Below, piece by piece: positions 46,173-58,068 of a stretch of DNA of 64,000 bases (the stretch's first letter is position 1; every line of letters starts with the position of its first letter). The notes below the pieces were generated by a model that saw only the letters and a list, made by a program, of their open reading frames with translations, did not search any database and was not told the DNA's origin. Source of the stretch: Locusta migratoria (lineage: Eukaryota > Arthropoda > Insecta > Orthoptera > Acrididae); contig CM048744.1 in the NCBI GenBank assembly GCA_026315105.1, forward strand, positions 317,633,270-317,697,269, in the 5' to 3' direction. Made by a program: the position numbers and the translations under genes.

Positions 46173-47860
46173 GTAGCCGGTCTGTGCCCGCGGGTTGGCT
46201 TCGTAACATTTCGGCAACCTTCAGTAAAGTTCGGCAGCCAATCCCGTCGTCGCCTCCTTGGCCTAACGTCAAGTCAGGAGGAAGGACGACACATGAGAGA
46301 ATGGAGTCCTATTTTCGGCATCGGCTTCTCTAAGCGCACATGTTGTCGCACTGTCATTTCTATAGGTTCATTCCGTCCGCCTAGTATCATAGGGAAATGA
46401 TTACACCCGAATAGACGACTATCTTAAACGGCGATTTATGTGGCAACAATACGTTGTTTCACACATATGCTATCTCATGTCACCGATACACTTCTCTCCC
46501 CTTCTTCCATAAGACATCACAGGATAAGAAATTTCTTTATGTGAAAATCTGCCATCGTCCCGTAAATAACAATAATAAAGAGACAGTTCCCCTTATTTCT
46601 TGTGTGTCTTGAGTCCACAGAATTTTTGTTGGGACGCGTATAGATCACCTGTTATCTTGACACTGTCTTTCTAAGTAAAAACCCGAACTATTTTTGTCAT
46701 CTATTATGAGGAATGTTGGATTTGTGTTCATCTCACTCATTTTTGTCAAAGTTAAGTGCGTTCTGTGAACGATGAAGACACACGAAGTTTTCTTAGTCTA
46801 CTCTTATCCGTTCACAGTGAACTATGCTATTATGCCTAAACACAAATGCATGTCTTCTTCCAAATTAGGAAAAATTTCCATTTATTGAAGAGACAAAACT
46901 TAGTTATTAAATTCACAATAAAATCTGACAAGCCTATGCCATATTTTCGATTGCACTCGGTGGTAACTTGGAGTCATGGACACTGAAGGAAAATTAAGGT
47001 TTAACATCCCGACAAGAGTGTGGTCATAGAGACGGAGCTTACGCTCGGATAATTTAGGGTAAGAATAGAGGAAGGAAACCAGCCGTGCCATTAACCATTC
47101 CGTCGTTTGCCTTGGAGTAATTTAGGGAAATAATGGAAACCTAAATCTGAATAGCCAGAGGTGGATTTGAAACACTGTCCTCCCAAATGCGAGTCCAGTG
47201 CCTTACCACTTCCACCTCGCTAAGTAACTCGGATATTTTTCAGCTTAATTAATCTAATTTGAGGAATGCTTTAATGCGCTTATATCACTCATTTTTGTCA
47301 TGTTGAGGAGCTGATGAGCATGCGCGTTGGTTTGTTCCCGGTCCTTGACTTCTAAAAGTTTTTTGCACTCTTATTAATTAAAAGGAATTTACATTTTGCG
47401 ATATTTCGACATATTTATGTATACTAGCGCTTTCTCTAAAAAGCGCGTTTCTTCTCTTTAGACAAAACAGTCCAACGAATTGTAAACATTGTCTCCTGAA
47501 ACACCTGCACATAAACGGAAGACACACTTTAAAATTAATGTTCTAAATGTCATGTTGATTCAAATAAATTTATGTATAGATTATGTACCAGAGGTCTTTG
47601 GCAACTGTCGTTTCAAAATGATACTGAATGCCTTGTTCCTGTTTTGCAACAGCTGTTATACACTTCTTGCGTTCTATATACACTGTTTATGAGAGAATTG
47701 TGCTAATATTGTAGCCATTTCACGGATCTCAAGAGCTTTGTCTATATTTTGTAGTCAATGTATGAACCTATTTGTATCATAATGTCATTTGCAACATTCA
47801 CTATAATAATGTGTCCGCACTTTATGTGAAGGTAGTTCAAGAGACAGTGTTTACAATTTG
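46173..47860. other. Intron 1 between duplicated blocks
   Basis: Contains a SINE-like repeat at about 46985-47225 (relative of 39640) and R-like traces. No gene is seen. Confidence 0.5.
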
Positions 47861-48862
47861 TTGGCCCATATTTCACGGCATGTTCACTAAATAGAATAAA
47901 CGCACTTTTAAGAAAAAGCGGTTGTACTTGAAAATGTCGAAATATCGCAGTACATAAATGCTAGAGACAATGTTTGCAATTCGTTAGTTCATATTTTACG
48001 GCATGTTCACTAAATAGAACACTCGCACTTTTAACACAAAGTGCTCGCAAACGTAAATTCTATGTAATAAATGTGTCATACAACTTTTGGGAGTCAAGGT
48101 GAAAAATAAAAAAGTTGTCGGAAGCGAGAAACGAACCACCGCCCACACACACATCTGTTATTCGTCTTCACGTGTGACTGCACTACATGAAACATCTATA
48201 TAAAGCGACTCTGCTTCTTTTCACCAACAGTTTCACAGGTTACCTGACAATATGGCATTTCTTGACTCTAGCTTACAATTAGTCGTAGGTTCTAACAACG
48301 ACGTGTTTTTGGTGGCTCTTCATTCTGCCGTTACATTGAAATAGCAACACGTGAGTTAGAAGAAAATATCATGAAAAATAAAAGGGAAAATGGCGTTTCT
48401 ACAGGAAAACCTCGGGATGTTTGACGGGAGCGACCGGCTCAGTGTTGGCAACTCATGATAATTTTTTCCGCCAGACCAATACCCAAAGGTCCGTCAAAAT
48501 CCGTCAGAATTAGATATATCTGTATTTTCTTGCATAGTAAAGAAAAAATAAAATATATTTCAAATATTGGGGGCCGTTAGCCTGTTTATGAATCAGACAA
48601 GCACTTAAAAATCTGTCAATCTTAGCCAATGTACTGAGATCACTATCCAGAATTTCCCGCCGTGGTGGAGCAGCCGAGCGGTCTAAGGCACCTCAGTTCA
48701 CTTCCATATCACTAGGCGCACTGCTGTCGTTCCGTGTTTCCATCTTTTTAACACAGGACTTGTGCTTCTCATTTATTGTTGTTCTGTGCTGCTGATGTTT
48801 TATTGGGGCTGTTAAGGGTCTCTCCACTTCACAGAATGATCAAACACACCCATCCACCTGCT

Positions 48863-48913
<51 letters not shown>

Positions 48914-48920
48914 ACTCACT

Positions 48921-48928
<8 letters not shown>
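47861..48928. repeat. Repeat R block, copy 2 of the local duplication
   Basis: Holds the fullest R copy. GGCATGTTCACTAAATAGAA occurs twice, at about 47879 and 48000. The block continues through 48399-48505 (inverted partner at 45659-45765) and the direct repeat 48506-48928. Confidence 0.85.
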
Positions 48929-48963
<35 letters not shown>

Positions 48964-48966
48964 TCA

Positions 48967-49010
<44 letters not shown>
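48867..49010. repeat. (CT)n and (CA)n compound microsatellite
   Basis: About 22 CT units, then two CA tracts separated by TACACTCACTCA. Confidence 0.95.
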
Positions 49011-50289
49011 ACTAAATTACCCTTTTTTTCTACAAATCAAAGTAAAGTCGTTGAGCACAAGTTCCACCATGGAATCAAGCCTGACTAAATTACATGTCGT
49101 TCAAAAAAATCTATTATTATTTTTTAATTTCTTCTTTTTGACTTCTCCATTAGACAATTTTCTGCCCACTACCTATTAGGATCTTATCCTCTGATAATTA
49201 CTGTATTTGTGTCATAAATTTAAGTGTCACACAGTACGTCACTCAATAAATTGTCCCTCCATTACCGAGTTTTCTTTGGTAAATAAACAGTTGACAAAAA
49301 TTGTATGTAATCAGGCCTCAACAGTCACATAGGGTACAACTCTTTGGAATGTCAGACTTTAAACTCCACTCTGATTGCCAATTATTCTAACACAGCATAG
49401 GTTTGCCTTGACAAACAGGAAGTAAAATCTAAAAATGATTTCTCTCGCCGTATTTGTTTTTAGAGAAGGAACAAATATATAGTTTAGGTTCAGCAAATGT
49501 TACTACTTGTATGGTAGGTTTACCCCGAAGATTGTTCTGAGAACAGAGTTTACAATAGGTGTGAGGTATCCTCCCAGTTGCACTGTTCTCAAATCGATGA
49601 ACTAAACGTAATGATACTGTTGTATGGCCATTGAGATCTCCAGATGTAGTACCACTTTATTAAGGTGGACGGAAACAGAACTGAATGGATGAAAATGGTA
49701 CATGGAAGTTGAAGATCAGATGGAAATTATTGGTAGTAACGGTTGGAGGACTAAAAGCATCTGTAAGACAATGAATTCAACAAGAAAATTACCTAAGAAT
49801 AGGTTAAGTACTTTTTATAGGCCCAAATGTTTCAAAAACTTTAATTAATAGAGAAGCAGATTTCTGTTATGGAGTATACTGATTTTACGAAAAGGTGAGA
49901 ATTGAACTCTCTTATTTGTTTCGTAATGAGACTTACAGATGCATTTAGATAACCAGTACAACTAGTTCTTTAAAGAGTGCAAAACTACGTTCATGTTGGC
50001 AGTGCACCTCGTAAAAATTCATTGGGAATCTTCATTTTCTTAAATGAATAGCAGAAATGTAGTACTAACTTCCCTACATTTGTAATGGGACTAATAAGTG
50101 CTGATAATTGAAACATAAAAGTAAATAACATACTAAAACAGTTTTATATTTATTATCTAAATATACGAATGTTTACTTAGAGAACCATAAGAAACAGATA
50201 ATGTGATTGTAAAATTCTTCACATTACTTTTATTCAAGAGATAGTGTGATTGTTCAAAGTTACTCCTAGGTTAGGTGATGCTGAAGAAA
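49011..50289. other. Intron 1, no gene seen
   Basis: AT-rich with no recognised element. Confidence 0.45.
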
Positions 50290-50391
50290 TTAAGGAACGA
50301 GTTAATAAAGATTGTAGATGAGCTTTCTTACTTGGGTAGCAAAATAACTTATCATGGCTGAAGTAGAGAAGATATAAAATGCAGAATGGCG
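50290..50391 (+). pseudogene. RTE-like RT fragment, left part
   Basis: The plus strand reads VDEFSYLGSKITYHG, a stop, then EDIKCRMA. It aligns with VDEFCYLGSKITNDGRSTED of the element at 22830-24198. It stops exactly where element B copy 2 starts. Confidence 0.7.
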
Positions 50392-52990
50392 CTAGATTAG
50401 ATTAACACTTCTTCCATAGATCATGAATACGACACTTCCAAATGATGTGGAACGTGTCAGGATAAAAAAAATATCTGAACAAGATATTTCATTACACAAA
50501 ATATTACATGACACAATTTTTTTCTTTAAGTTTTTTATTATTTGATTTACTAATTTATGTCTAAATATCCAATGAGTAGAAGAAGTTGTTCAGAAATTCT
50601 TTTTATTTGTTTGTAAATGCTAGTTGGTTATCTGTCAGGCATTTGATGCTGTTTGGTAGGTGACTTTTGTGGCAGCATAATTCACCTCTTTCTGTGCCAG
50701 TCAGATTTAACCCTCCACAGCGAGGATCATCCATTCTCTTGGTGTTATAGTTATGCACACTGCTATAACTTTTGAAATGGGTTGAATTATTAACAACAAA
50801 TTTCATAAGAGAATATATATACTGTAAAGTTACTGTGAAGATACCTAAATCCTTAAATAGATGTCTGCAGAATGATCTTGGGTGGGCTCCAGCAATTATT
50901 CTGATCACACGCTTTTGTGCAATGAATACATTTTCACTTAATGATGAATATGATGCCATAGGAAAGCAGTGAATGAAAATAGGCGTAGTAAGTTAATTTA
51001 CTGAGATTCTTATCGCCAAAATTTGTAATAACCCTAATAGCTTACGTAGCTGAACACAACGTTTCAGCAGACCATCAATTTGTTGCTTCCAGTTTAAGCT
51101 TTCATCAATATTCACACCTAAAAATTTTGAAAATTCCACCTTATCTACAGTCTTCTGTTCAAAGTCTATATTTGTTACTGGAGTTGTGCCATTTACTGTA
51201 CAGAACTCAATGTGCTGTGTGTTATCAAAATTTAATGATAGTACGTTTGCTGAGAACCACTTAATAATTTTGTGAAAAACATTATTTGCGATTGCATCAC
51301 TTATTCTTGTATCATCAGCAAAAAGAACTGACTTTGCATCTTCATCAATGTAGAACAGCAAGTCATTAATGTCTATCAGGAAAAGTAAAGGATCTAAGAC
51401 CAAACTCTGCAGGACCCCATTCTTGATAGCCTCCCCCCCCCCCACCCATTAGGAATCAGCTGATGTTTTTTCATTACATGAAGCACTTATTTCAACTTTC
51501 TGCATTCTTCCAGTTTAGTATGAATTAAACTTTTTGTGCACTGTCCCAGTCAAACTATAATGATTAAGCTTATATAGAAGAATTCCATGATTTACACAAA
51601 AGGCCTTTGAGAGATCACAAAAGATCAGTGAAGGCATATATAGCATTTTCTGTTGAAAAGCCTTTCTGAAAACCACACTGATATTTGGTTAGTACTTTGT
51701 TTTTACAAATATGGGATGCTACTCTTGAATACATTACTTTCTCAAAAATTTTCGATAGAGAAGAGAGATTGGACGGCAGTTGTTGACATCTGAAGTATCG
51801 CCTTTTTATGCAAGGGTTCAACAACGGCAAATTTCAGTCTATCAGGGAAAACACTATGCTTTAGAGACCTGTTACGTATGTGCCTGACAATCCTACTTAT
51901 CTATGGGGAACAAACTTTAAGTAACCTGATGGAAATGCCATCAATTCTGTCTCAAGGATTATATATTTGTATCTACAATTCTGTAAGAGCTTTTACTTTT
52001 AAGTGAATTTATTATTTTACTGATTTCAAAGGGAGAGACTGGTGGAATTTCAATTGTGTCAAACTGTATAGGTATGGCTCCTTCTATTAGCAGCCTTGCC
52101 TCTTCTAAGGAACATCTAGATCCTAATTTCTCCATTATTGAAAATATTTTTAATTTCTGACTTTTCTTTAGTACATTTTTCATTCTGTTGTATGCTTATA
52201 AAGTCTTCCTGTGCTCTTGGTTGCCCTATTCCCCTTTCAATAATATTGCAAATAGTTTTAATTTTATTATCAGAGGTAATGATCTCAGACATGGCACACA
52301 TGCTTCTGAACTTTTTAATAACTTTTCTTAGTATTGCACAATAGTTTTTATAATAATGAACAATTTCTGTGTCAGTAGTTACTCTTGCTGTTAGATACAG
52401 TTCCCTTTACGATTGCAAGATATTCTTATTCCTTTAGTTAGCCATGGTTTTCACGCTTTGTACGTGTTTTCTTAAAATTATTTTAACTATTTTCTTGGGA
52501 ATACAATTTTCAAATACCTTTAGAATGAATCATGAAATAAGTTATATTTCAAGTTTTCATTGGGTTCTTTGTATCTCATTCCAGTCAAGCTGTTGTAGGC
52601 ATTTCCTAGCAATAGTACGTTAGCAATATTTACATTGTTAATTGACCGCACTTCTTTGAAAGTCTGATTTGATTTACTTTGTGGAGCTATGTCATATACT
52701 GTCACTAGCTGTGCACCATGGTCCAAAAGCTGCTGTAGGCATTCCCTAAAGTTAGCAATATTTATATTCTTAACTGAACGCACTTCTTTGAAAGACTGAT
52801 TTGATTTACTTCATGCAGCTATGTCACATACTGTCACTAGCTGTGTACCATGGTCCGAAAGACCGTTCTCAACAGGGCAAGCATTTATGTTCTTAAACGT
52901 ATTGCAGTCTATATCGGTGTGCTGCTATTCTTTGTTATCCGAATAGGAAAATGAATAACGGAACTCAAATTAAAAGATCTGAGTAATACT
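50392..52990 (-). mobile_element. CR1-like non-LTR retrotransposon B, second copy, decayed
   Basis: Minus strand: an endonuclease end with HGAQLVTVYDIAPQSK (52520-52783); a linker with LEEARLLIEGAIPIQF (51959-52183); RT with LSSLSKIFEKVMYSRVASHI and CGFQKGFSTENAIY (51615-51830); SVLFADDTRI and VEFSKFLGVNIDESLNWKQQ (50993-51445); and a C-terminal domain (50603-50959). It parallels 13698-16100 block for block. Its 3' end has the same TAGATTAGATTA motif. Frameshifts are many. ORF1 is absent, so it is 5'-truncated. Confidence 0.88.
52591..52870. repeat. Tandem duplication inside element B copy 2
   Basis: A unit of about 140 bases beginning CTGTTGTAGGCATTTCC recurs at 52731 as CTGCTGTAGGCATTCCC, with the GTCATATACTGTCACTAGCT block in each. 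The first copy of the element (15950-16060) has this stretch once. Confidence 0.85.
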
Positions 52991-53009
52991 ACAAGCTCAT
53001 TTCTGGCGT

Positions 53010-53170
53010 ATCTTAACTAAAAGAAGGTATCAATAAGTTGGCCACATTCTGAGACATCAAGAAACCGCCACTTTAGCATTGGAGGGAAACGTGTGCGCCA
53101 GACTTAACAAAGGAAGGCGGAGAGATGAATATAGTAAGGAGGTTCAAACGGGTGTTATTCATTTATGACG
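53010..53170 (+). pseudogene. RTE-like RT fragment, right part
   Basis: The plus strand, in broken frames, gives traces of SWPHSETSRN, GGKRVRQT and EYSKEVQTGV. They parallel VGHILRHKGIANLALEG and GYSKQIQTDVGC at the end of the element at 22830-24198. With 50290-50391 it brackets element B copy 2, but about 95 residues between the two parts are missing. Confidence 0.6.
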
Positions 53171-54061
53171 ATGCTGCTTGCACAGGATAGGGAACCACGG
53201 AGAACTACAGTTTTTGGACTGAATACCTCAACAGTTGTTAGAGATTTTTCGCCAATAGCGTTATGGATAACTTCGCTCCAGACAAATGATGGGAAGGACA
53301 TGAGTGATTTCTTACCTAACCTCAAAACAATCCTTGTTTGTATTCAGTCTGCAATGACGGCGGGTTTTTAAATTCTAACCTTCTGTCCTTCCTTTTTCCA
53401 GCCTATCCACTATATTATTCATATTGAGTTGTTCGAGTATCTACACACATCACTGAATTCACCTGCATACTTATATCACTCTGCGGCATGCAGTAACGAA
53501 ATATGACGTGACAGACGCCACGCTTCTAATTGCACTGGCTTGCTGTATAGTTTCAGGCGTAACGTTTTAATTTTTTTATATATGTTGCAGAAATTATGCA
53601 CTTATATGCCACTGAATCTACCTGAAAAATTATATCACGGTATGACGCATAATTAAGGAGATACTACGTCACAAACATTGAGATGCGTGGAAAACTAGCT
53701 TTTATTTAAAATTACGCTATATTTTTCATGTATTCATCGAGTTTTTGATAATGAGAGCGCTTCGTATCTTTCAACAAGCTTGAAAAATAATTTCAGACCT
53801 TTTTTAGTTGATTAAAGTCAGATATTTACTCCTTGGTAAAGTAATCAGAAGATTGAAGTAGTTCTACAAATGGGAAATCGATTCTTTATGGACTATGCGG
53901 TTTTACTTGCGTTGTTATAATCGATGCGAAAGCAGGAAGGGTTGCAGGGCTGTTACTCTTTATTATGCAGGATGTTTCGGATAAAAATGAATATTGTTTA
54001 TATAGGTAAACGTGAAAATCGTTGCTCTTTACTTAGTTGTTTACCGATCAGTAACACCAAT

Positions 54062-54097
<36 letters not shown>

Positions 54098-54600
54098 GAA
54101 AGGCGTTTTCCTCTTGTCTTAAATCTGATTTATTTAAACTGTATACAAATACATTTAAATCAGATTTACATTATTTCTTGATGAGGAGCTAGGAACTTCA
54201 GTTTTAGAGCTAGATGGAAAGTGCTGTACATTCTTGGCTGTATTCGTATGGTGGTGGAGTGGGATGTTCATTTAAGTGAGGTTTCAAACTAGTACCCATT
54301 TTCTTGTACACACAACTAAATCATCCTTCTAACCGACTGCATACGAGATGTTATGTACGTGCAGTAGCAGAAAAAGTTTCCTCGTTGCACTATTTGAAGT
54401 ATTTGTGCATTTTGTGGCAAACACAAAATTATTTAGGAATTTTCACACCTGTCAGAATTCCTGCTAAGTAGATTGGATCGATGGCTTCATTTTCAAAGAG
54501 TCGACAGCACAAGTTAATGGAGCAATGTTAAGACGATCGATATAACGTACATACTTAAATGAACATTCCTCCCCGAATGCGAAAATATATTGTTGCCTCC
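53171..54600. other. Intron 1, no gene seen; poly-T run
   Basis: Unassigned AT-rich sequence with a 31-base poly-T at about 54063-54093. Confidence 0.45.
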
Positions 54601-54805
54601 CACTTACATAGGTAGAAATGATCATCAGAATAAAATAAGATAAATCAGAGCTCGAACAGAGAGATTCAGGTGTTCTTTCTTCCCGCGCGCTATTCGAGAA
54701 CGGAATGGTAGATAAATAGTATAATTGTGGTTCTATGAACCCTCTGCCAGGCACTTAAATGTGATTTGCAGAGTATCCCATGTAGATGTAGATGTAGAAA
54801 TCATC
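54600..54805 (+). pseudogene. 3' tail of CR1-like element D
   Basis: The plus strand reads RFRCSFFPRAIRE-like and then CQALKCDLQSI, ending in ATGTAGATGTAGATGTAG, a 6-bp repeat tail. The same family occurs inverted at 58069-59700, where the tail reads CTACATCTAAATCTACG. Confidence 0.65.
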
Positions 54806-54912
54806 CATCTGAGCAGAGCCAGTTACGAACGAAATATCATCCACAAAATACTGGACGTGTTTTAGCTCACAAACTTAAAATGGTGACAATTTGATTTAAA
54901 CTGACTTGTACA

Positions 54913-55246
54913 CTGGAATGAAACTTTCACTCTGCAGCGGAGTGTGCGCTGATATGAAACTTCCTGGCATATTAAAATTGTGTGCCGGAACCGGGACTCG
55001 AACCCTGGGACCTTTGCCTTTCGCGGGCATCCGCTATACCGACTGAGCTATCCCGACACGACTCACGATGTCGCCCCACAACTTTACTTCCGCCAGTACC
55101 TCGCCTCCTAATTTCCAAACTTCACAGAAGCTCTCCTGCGAACCATGCAAGACCAGCACTCCTGGAAAAAAGGATATGGTGGAGACATGGCTTAGCCACG
55201 GCCTATGGGATGTTTCCAGAATGAAACTTTCACTCTGCAGCGGAGA
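54913..55246 (-). repeat. tRNA-derived SINE-like unit, second family
   Basis: The reverse complement has GGGATAGCTCAGTCGGTATA (A box) and GGGTTCGAGTCCCGGTTCC (B box), in a 73-base tRNA-like stretch at about 54982-55060. The unit is framed by direct copies of GAATGAAACTTTCACTCTGC at 54916 and 55220. A decayed relative lies at 12450-12535. The tRNA-like part has no clear amino-acid identity; it is a SINE head. Confidence 0.8.
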
Positions 55247-55559
55247 GACACTGTTTAAGCAGGCCTACATTATGACAAAAAAAAAAATTAAGTTGTTAAT
55301 GCAACACTTGGGAAAAGTAGTTACATAAACATTGTTAATAAGTCCTCAGAAAGGGTAATGTTTTTTAAACATTTATTTCTTCAAAGAACGATTCTTTTAA
55401 ATTAATATTAGGAAGTAATATATAAAAACACTATATATATATATATATAGTGGTAATAACAGAAAGTTTCTGCAGAGGGGGTTGGTATTCACTTCTGGTT
55501 ACCAACGAATTACACAAGCAGCTGTGTTAGGATAGTGTAATGAGCAGGTAGTGCAGTGC

Positions 55560-56320
55560 AACAACAATGTGAGGTACCCGAAGCTATGGCACGGAGAGCC
55601 ATAGGAAGGTTGGAAGAGAGGTGGCTGCAGCTATATGTGTGTTCCAGATTTTAATTTCCAGGACCTGGACGCGATTTCAGACAACAGAAACCATTGAAAG
55701 AAGGCAATGCCGAGGTCGTCCACAGGTAACATCAGAAAGAGATGAGCGTTATCTCCAGTTGACAGCCAGTCGAGATAGGAGGCTGAATGCAACTCACCCT
55801 CCAGGCAGCAATGGACGCGCAATATCAACACAAACAGTCCGAAATCGTCTTCGGGAATGTGGCGGCTACGCACGGAGTCTTATGGTGTGTGTCCCATTAA
55901 AACCACGACACTGTTTCTGTTCACAGTCTAGATTTCGTGTCACTCCCTCATCTGGAGAGAATGTGGAACTCGGAACAATCCTCCTTATGTGCAGAATACA
56001 TCACCGTATAATGGTAGTGGACGAATGGTGTGGACAGGTGCCAGTTTTGGCGGACTACGGACATCTATGTCGTTCGGAATGGCGCTTTGACTGCTCTGTA
56101 TAGAGATCTTTCGACCTTCTGCGGTGCCCTAACCTGCAGAGCTGCACTGGCGGACAACATGCTCGAAGCGGAGGGAATAGAACGAATGGAGTGGCCAGCT
56201 TTTTTCTGGATGTAAACTCAATTGAGCATGTCTGGTATGCACTTAGCAGACGCATTGCAGCCAGATTAGAACCTCTCACAACGGTCGCAATAGACTGCAA
56301 CGAGAATGACTTTTCGACTC
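55560..56320 (+). pseudogene. Tc1-like transposase pseudogene
   Basis: Plus strand: RTWTRFQTTETIERRQCRGR, PQVTSERDERYLQLTASRDR and TQTVRNRLRECG (paired helix-turn-helix region, frame 55621-56103). After broken sequence comes EWPAFFLDVNSIEHVWYALS (third catalytic block with its Glu, frame from 56191). The first two catalytic Asp blocks cannot be read in any frame. It abuts the foldback element at 56449. Confidence 0.8.
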
Positions 56321-56448
56321 TTATAATAGCCCCGTGGTGTCTCGCTCTAAGTAAACGCCTCGTAAACCTAAAGTTAAAAGTTGAGACAGCAATATCTCGT
56401 ACTGTATCACACAAAAATTACAATTGTAACCAATATCCCAATAAAATA

Positions 56449-57906
56449 CACTCCTAGAAAATGAAAAGAGATCATCATGAATTCGTCGACCCATCAGAGG
56501 AAAATTTTATTGGCATAATCTTGATGATGTATACAACATACGATCACGCAGACAGAGCCATACGCACGTGAGTACAGTCACCAGAGCGAGTACAGTGTCG
56601 ATGCTAGTATCGCGTGTACCCTTGTTTTGCAGCTACACAAGCTGAAATTCGCTATGGAGACGGTCGTAAACGTGCCGAATGTAGTCTTGAGGAATGGCCT
56701 GCCATGCAGTTCCCACTTGGTGCCTCAGTTGCCTCGTGCAGACCGCACAAAACGTTTCATCCGGTCCAAAACATGCTCAATGCGAGACAGATCTGGGGAT
56801 CAAGCTGAGCAGGGTATTTGATGTGCACCTTGAAGGGTACGTTGGTTGATAAGGGATAATGTGATCGTGCATTGTCCTGTTATAAAAGCATATCGCCTTG
56901 TTGGTGCATGAACTGCAGCAAGATGGGTTGAATGATGGTTTCAGCGTACCATGTGGTATTCAATGTTCCCTCGACGATCACCACAGAGGAACAGCCAGTG
57001 TAAGATATGGCTCCCCACACCATAATGCCTCTCTCATATACACTCCATTTTTTCGCGCTCCCCTGCAGAACGCCACACACGCGTACGGCCATCTTGGCAC
57101 CGAGGCAGAATAGACTCTCATTACTAAAGACTCCATTCGCCCTTCCATAAGCGCCTATCACGACAGAACTGGAGGTGAGCTGAACTATGTTGGAGCATGA
57201 GCGGAAGATTCCCTAACGGCACACATGATGATGAATAGGTGTGGGAAACTATATCCTATACTTATCGTTCTCCTCTGGTGATCGTCGAGGGAAGATCGAA
57301 AGTGCACAGTACACTGAAATAATCATTCAACCCGTTTTGCTACCATTCACGCGTCAACACGGCGATATGTATCCCGTCGAGGGAACACGGTACCCTGAAA
57401 TCATTTAACCAATCTAGTTGCACTTCATGTAGCAACAAGGCGATATACTGTTCCAACAGGACAATGTACGTCTAAATGTATCCTGTACCACCCAGCATGC
57501 CCTTCAAGGTGTACGTGAACTACCCTAGTCAGCACGATCCTCGGATCCGGCCCCCCATTGTGCATGTTCGGGGCTAGGCTGAGACGTCATCCTCCAGGGT
57601 CTGCACGACCGGCTGGAAATCTGGCCCAACTGAGGCAGATAGAAGCTGCATAGCATGCCACTCCGCAAGACTACTTTCAGCACCTCTACTACCGTCTCCA
57701 TGAAAGAATTGCAGATTGCATTGCCCCAAAAAGAGGGTATACCGGTACTAGCTTCGGCACTGTGCACCCTCTGGTGGCTGTATTTAAATACTTGTGGCTC
57801 TGTCAGTGTGATTGTGTGTTGTATACATCCTCAAGAACGTGTTAATAAAATTTTCCTCTGGTGGGTCGAAGAATTCATGGTGTTCTTTTTTCATTTTCCA
57901 GGAGTG
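56449..57906. mobile_element. Foldback Tc1-like element (inverted transposase halves)
   Basis: The ends are CACTCCTAGAAAATGAAAA and its near-perfect complement TTTTCATTTTCCAGGAGTG, flanked by TA on both sides (56447-56448, 57907-57908). The minus strand of the left part encodes transposase: GVFSNESLFCLG, IMVWGAISYTG, VIVEGTLNTTWYAETIIQPI and LLQFMHQQGDML (56880-57161). The right part (about 57241 onward) encodes the same C-terminal half on the plus strand. The arms are thus inverted copies of about 600 bases each. FSDES has become FSNES, losing the first catalytic Asp, and frames are broken, so it cannot move itself. Confidence 0.85.
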
Positions 57907-58068
57907 TAGTTTATCATCTGCGTATTGTCTATGATGTCTCAACTGATCCCGTTAATGTTTAGAGCAGTGCAAATGTACTAACAGACTGGAGGAAACTGCA
58001 CTTGAAATGGCTCCAGAGTCGAAATCTGGATAGTGTATCGAAGGACTAAAAATACAATGAAATGATTT
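57907..58068. repeat. Duplicated flank, left copy
   Basis: Matches 62587-62747 at high identity: CATCTGCGTATTGTCTATGA, GACTGGAGGAAACTGCACTT and GGATAGTGTATCGAAGGA occur in both. Part of the tandem duplication next to calpain exon 1. Confidence 0.9.

Noticed and set aside
54982..55060. Possible tRNA gene on the minus strand
   Set aside because: A and B boxes are present, but it is the head of a repeated SINE-like unit and no clean cloverleaf could be confirmed by eye.
55631..55873. Minus-strand frame in the Tc1 pseudogene
   Set aside because: Antisense of the plus-strand transposase HTH region.
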